A program made the position numbers and the translations under genes. From contig NZ_RJJT01000001.1 of assembly GCF_003938655.1 (NCBI RefSeq), positions 1 to 64,000 of the forward strand: a stretch of DNA of 64,000 nt. Direction: 5' to 3'. Source of the stretch: Rhizobium pisi (lineage in GTDB: Bacteria; Pseudomonadota; Alphaproteobacteria; Rhizobiales; Rhizobiaceae). Shown here piece after piece: positions 62,538-64,000 of this stretch. The notes beneath the pieces are model-generated. The model had not been told where the DNA came from, did not search any database, and was given only the letters and a program-made list of their open reading frames with translations. How positions within the stretch are numbered: position 1 is the stretch's first letter; each line of letters begins with the position of its first letter.

Positions 62538-64000
62538 ATGCATGAGGCCAACGTGTCAGACGCACCAGATGACGATATCCTGAGACTGGAAGGGATCGGC
62601 AAGCGCTTCCCTGGCGTCGTGGCGCTCAAGGATGTTTCGATACGGATCGGCCGCGGCAAGGGGCACGTCCTTCTTGGCGAAAACGGTGCCGGAAAGTCGA
62701 CCCTGATCAATCTGCTCGGCGGCGTCTTCAGGCCGGATGATGGTCACATCCTGTTTGATGGCCAGCCTTACCATCCGGGCTCGCCGTTGGAGGCCTTCAA
62801 GGCCGGCATCCGCGTCATTCACCAGGAGCTGCATCCGCTTTCCAATCTGACGGTTGCCGAAAACCTGCTCTTCGAGCATCTGCCCCGCCGATATGGCCTG
62901 GTGAACTACAAGGAAATGAACAGCAGGGCGGCCGAACTCCTGGAAGAGGTCGGCCTTGACGTGCCTCCGACAATGCTGGCGAGCCGCCTCAGCGTCGCGC
63001 AGCTTCAGTTGGTCGAGATCGCCAAGGCGCTCTGCTACGAAAGCAAACTTCTCGTTCTCGACGAACCGACAGCCACCCTGACCTCCAAGGAGGTCGATCG
63101 CCTCTTCGAAATTCTGAAGCGCCTGAAGCAGCGTGGCGTGACCACGCTCTATATCTCTCACAGGCTGGAGGAGATCTTCGAAGTCGGTGACGATGTGACG
63201 GTGCTGCGCGACGGCCAGCATGTGATAACGCGGCCGCTATCCGGACTTGGTATTCCTGATATCGTCGAACTCATGGTCGGGCGCAAACTTTCGGATCATG
63301 GCCTATTCCGCGGCGACAGCGCGGTGTCGGGAGAGGCGCTCGGTGTTTCCGGCTTGAAGGTGACACGCAATAGCGCGGAACTGTCATTTTCCGTTGCAAA
63401 GGGCGAAATTGTCGGCATTGCCGGCCTTGTGGGCAGCGGCCGAACGGAGGCGGTGCGCGCCATATTCGGCGCCGATGCCAAGGCTGCTGGCGAAATCCGC
63501 CTGAATGGCGAGCCGGTCGAGATCAATTCGCCCAAAGATGCCGTTGCCGCCGGTCTGTGCCTGGCAACCGAAGACCGCAAGATGCAGGGCTTGATGCTCG
63601 ACATGAGCTGCGCTGAAAACACCACCATAACCGATCTCGCCAAGATTTCCCGCAACGGTCTGATCATGGGGAAGGCGGAGGATGATCACGCTCAGCGCCT
63701 CGTGCGTGAGCTGCGGATCAAGACCCCCTCCATCCGTCAGGCGGTCAGGACTTTTTCCGGCGGCAACCAGCAGAAGGTCGTCATTGCAAAATGGCTGTTC
63801 CGCGGTCCAAAGGTCTTGATTTTCGACGAGCCGACCCGCGGGATCGACGTGGGCGCGAAGGCCGAGATTTACGAGCTGCTGTGGAAATTCGCGGCCGAGG
63901 GAAAAGGCGTTCTGGTCGTCTCTTCGGATCTGCCGGAGCTCATCGGCATTTGCCATCGCATCATCGTTTTTTCCGACGGCAAGATAGCCGGCGAAATAAC
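62538..64000 (+). CDS. Sugar ABC transporter ATP-binding protein (RbsA-like), partial
   Basis: A two-domain ATPase cut off at the right edge after about 487 codons. Domain 1 has the Walker A GENGAGKST, Q-loop, signature LSVAQLQLVEIAKAL and Walker B LLVLDEPTATL; domain 2 has a degenerate Walker A GLVGSGRTE (no lysine) and FSGGNQQKVVIAKW with FDEPTRGIDVG, as in RbsA/MglA. It powers sugar import with the binding protein upstream. ATG at 62538 lacks a ribosome-binding site; GTG at 62553 has GAGG five bases before it and may be the start. Confidence 0.92.
   Translation, partial: MHEANVSDAPDDDILRLEGIGKRFPGVVALKDVSIRIGRGKGHVLLGENGAGKSTLINLLGGVFRPDDGHILFDGQPYHPGSPLEAFKAGIRVIHQELHPLSNLTVAENLLFEHLPRRYGLVNYKEMNSRAAELLEEVGLDVPPTMLASRLSVAQLQLVEIAKALCYESKLLVLDEPTATLTSKEVDRLFEILKRLKQRGVTTLYISHRLEEIFEVGDDVTVLRDGQHVITRPLSGLGIPDIVELMVGRKLSDHGLFRGDSAVSGEALGVSGLKVTRNSAELSFSVAKGEIVGIAGLVGSGRTEAVRAIFGADAKAAGEIRLNGEPVEINSPKDAVAAGLCLATEDRKMQGLMLDMSCAENTTITDLAKISRNGLIMGKAEDDHAQRLVRELRIKTPSIRQAVRTFSGGNQQKVVIAKWLFRGPKVLIFDEPTRGIDVGAKAEIYELLWKFAAEGKGVLVVSSDLPELIGICHRIIVFSDGKIAGEI

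Noticed and set aside
62538..64000. Degenerate second Walker A of the sugar ATPase as a loss-of-function sign
   Set aside because: The missing lysine in the second site is a normal trait of RbsA/MglA-type ATPases.

Overview
The window is ordinary high-GC chromosomal sequence from an alphaproteobacterium of the Rhizobium group (R. leguminosarum/R. etli-like). The indicators are: a type IV-like membrane ferritin gene (mbfA) under a perfect Irr (ICE) box, a Rhizobium-type phospholipid N-methyltransferase (pmtA), an AUU-initiated infC beside rpmI-rplT-pheST, a CtrA-type box, an Atu4866-like protein, and short palindromic intergenic repeats that I recognise as typical of Rhizobium. No tRNA, rRNA, IS element, prophage or CRISPR array was seen. 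About 70 protein genes fill nearly all of the sequence on both strands.

Layout. 1-7.5 kb: acetyltransferase, HAD phosphatase, histone-deacetylase-like amidohydrolase, recX, a DMT exporter, truncated haemoglobin, mbfA, a BTLCP cysteine protease and an ABHD10-like hydrolase. 7.7-12.9 kb: translation block infC, rpmI, rplT, pheS, pheT. 13-19.3 kb: aldo/keto reductases, a LysR regulator, a DUF892 ferritin-like protein, an M15-like protein, a Gfo/Idh/MocA oxidoreductase. 19.4-22.8 kb: GtrA flippase, GtrB-like glycosyltransferase and a divergent polytopic GT-C-like protein, which together look like a three-part glycan modification system. 23-36 kb: xseA, NAD(P)H oxidoreductase, two MarR regulators with palindromic operators, EamA exporter, M29 aminopeptidase, GST, YbaK, YffB, aspartoacylase-like protein, 2'-5' RNA ligase, ogt, two SDRs and an Atu4866-like protein facing a LysR gene. 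36.4-41.4 kb: a PIN-domain toxin-antitoxin pair, guaA, a nucleosidase-thioesterase pair, DUF2252. 41.3-46.5 kb: a four-gene minus-strand operon (imelysin, di-haem DUF1111, second imelysin, Tat-exported DUF1513) behind an ICE-like site. 46.6-59.4 kb: RsmB-like methyltransferase, RlpA, a GST-queG-reductase operon, uppP, an NDUFA9-like protein, a pmtA-phosphatase-pyrF-DUF1330 operon, dnaN, rsmI and a frameshifted yraN. 60-64 kb: LacI regulator and a ribose-type ABC importer whose ATPase runs off the right edge.

The most useful observations are regulatory. An exact ICE box lies between the divergent haemoglobin and mbfA genes, and a weaker match lies ahead of the imelysin operon, so the two loci may share iron control. 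Paired LacI-type operators 116 bp apart flank the sugar-transporter promoter. Palindromic operators sit in front of a LysR gene, two MarR genes and the toxin-antitoxin pair. Four related palindromic repeats all lie between convergent gene pairs. The yraN gene needs a one-base frameshift to restore its conserved end. The imelysin/di-haem operon and the gtr-like cluster are the best candidates for systems whose biochemistry is still poorly described.
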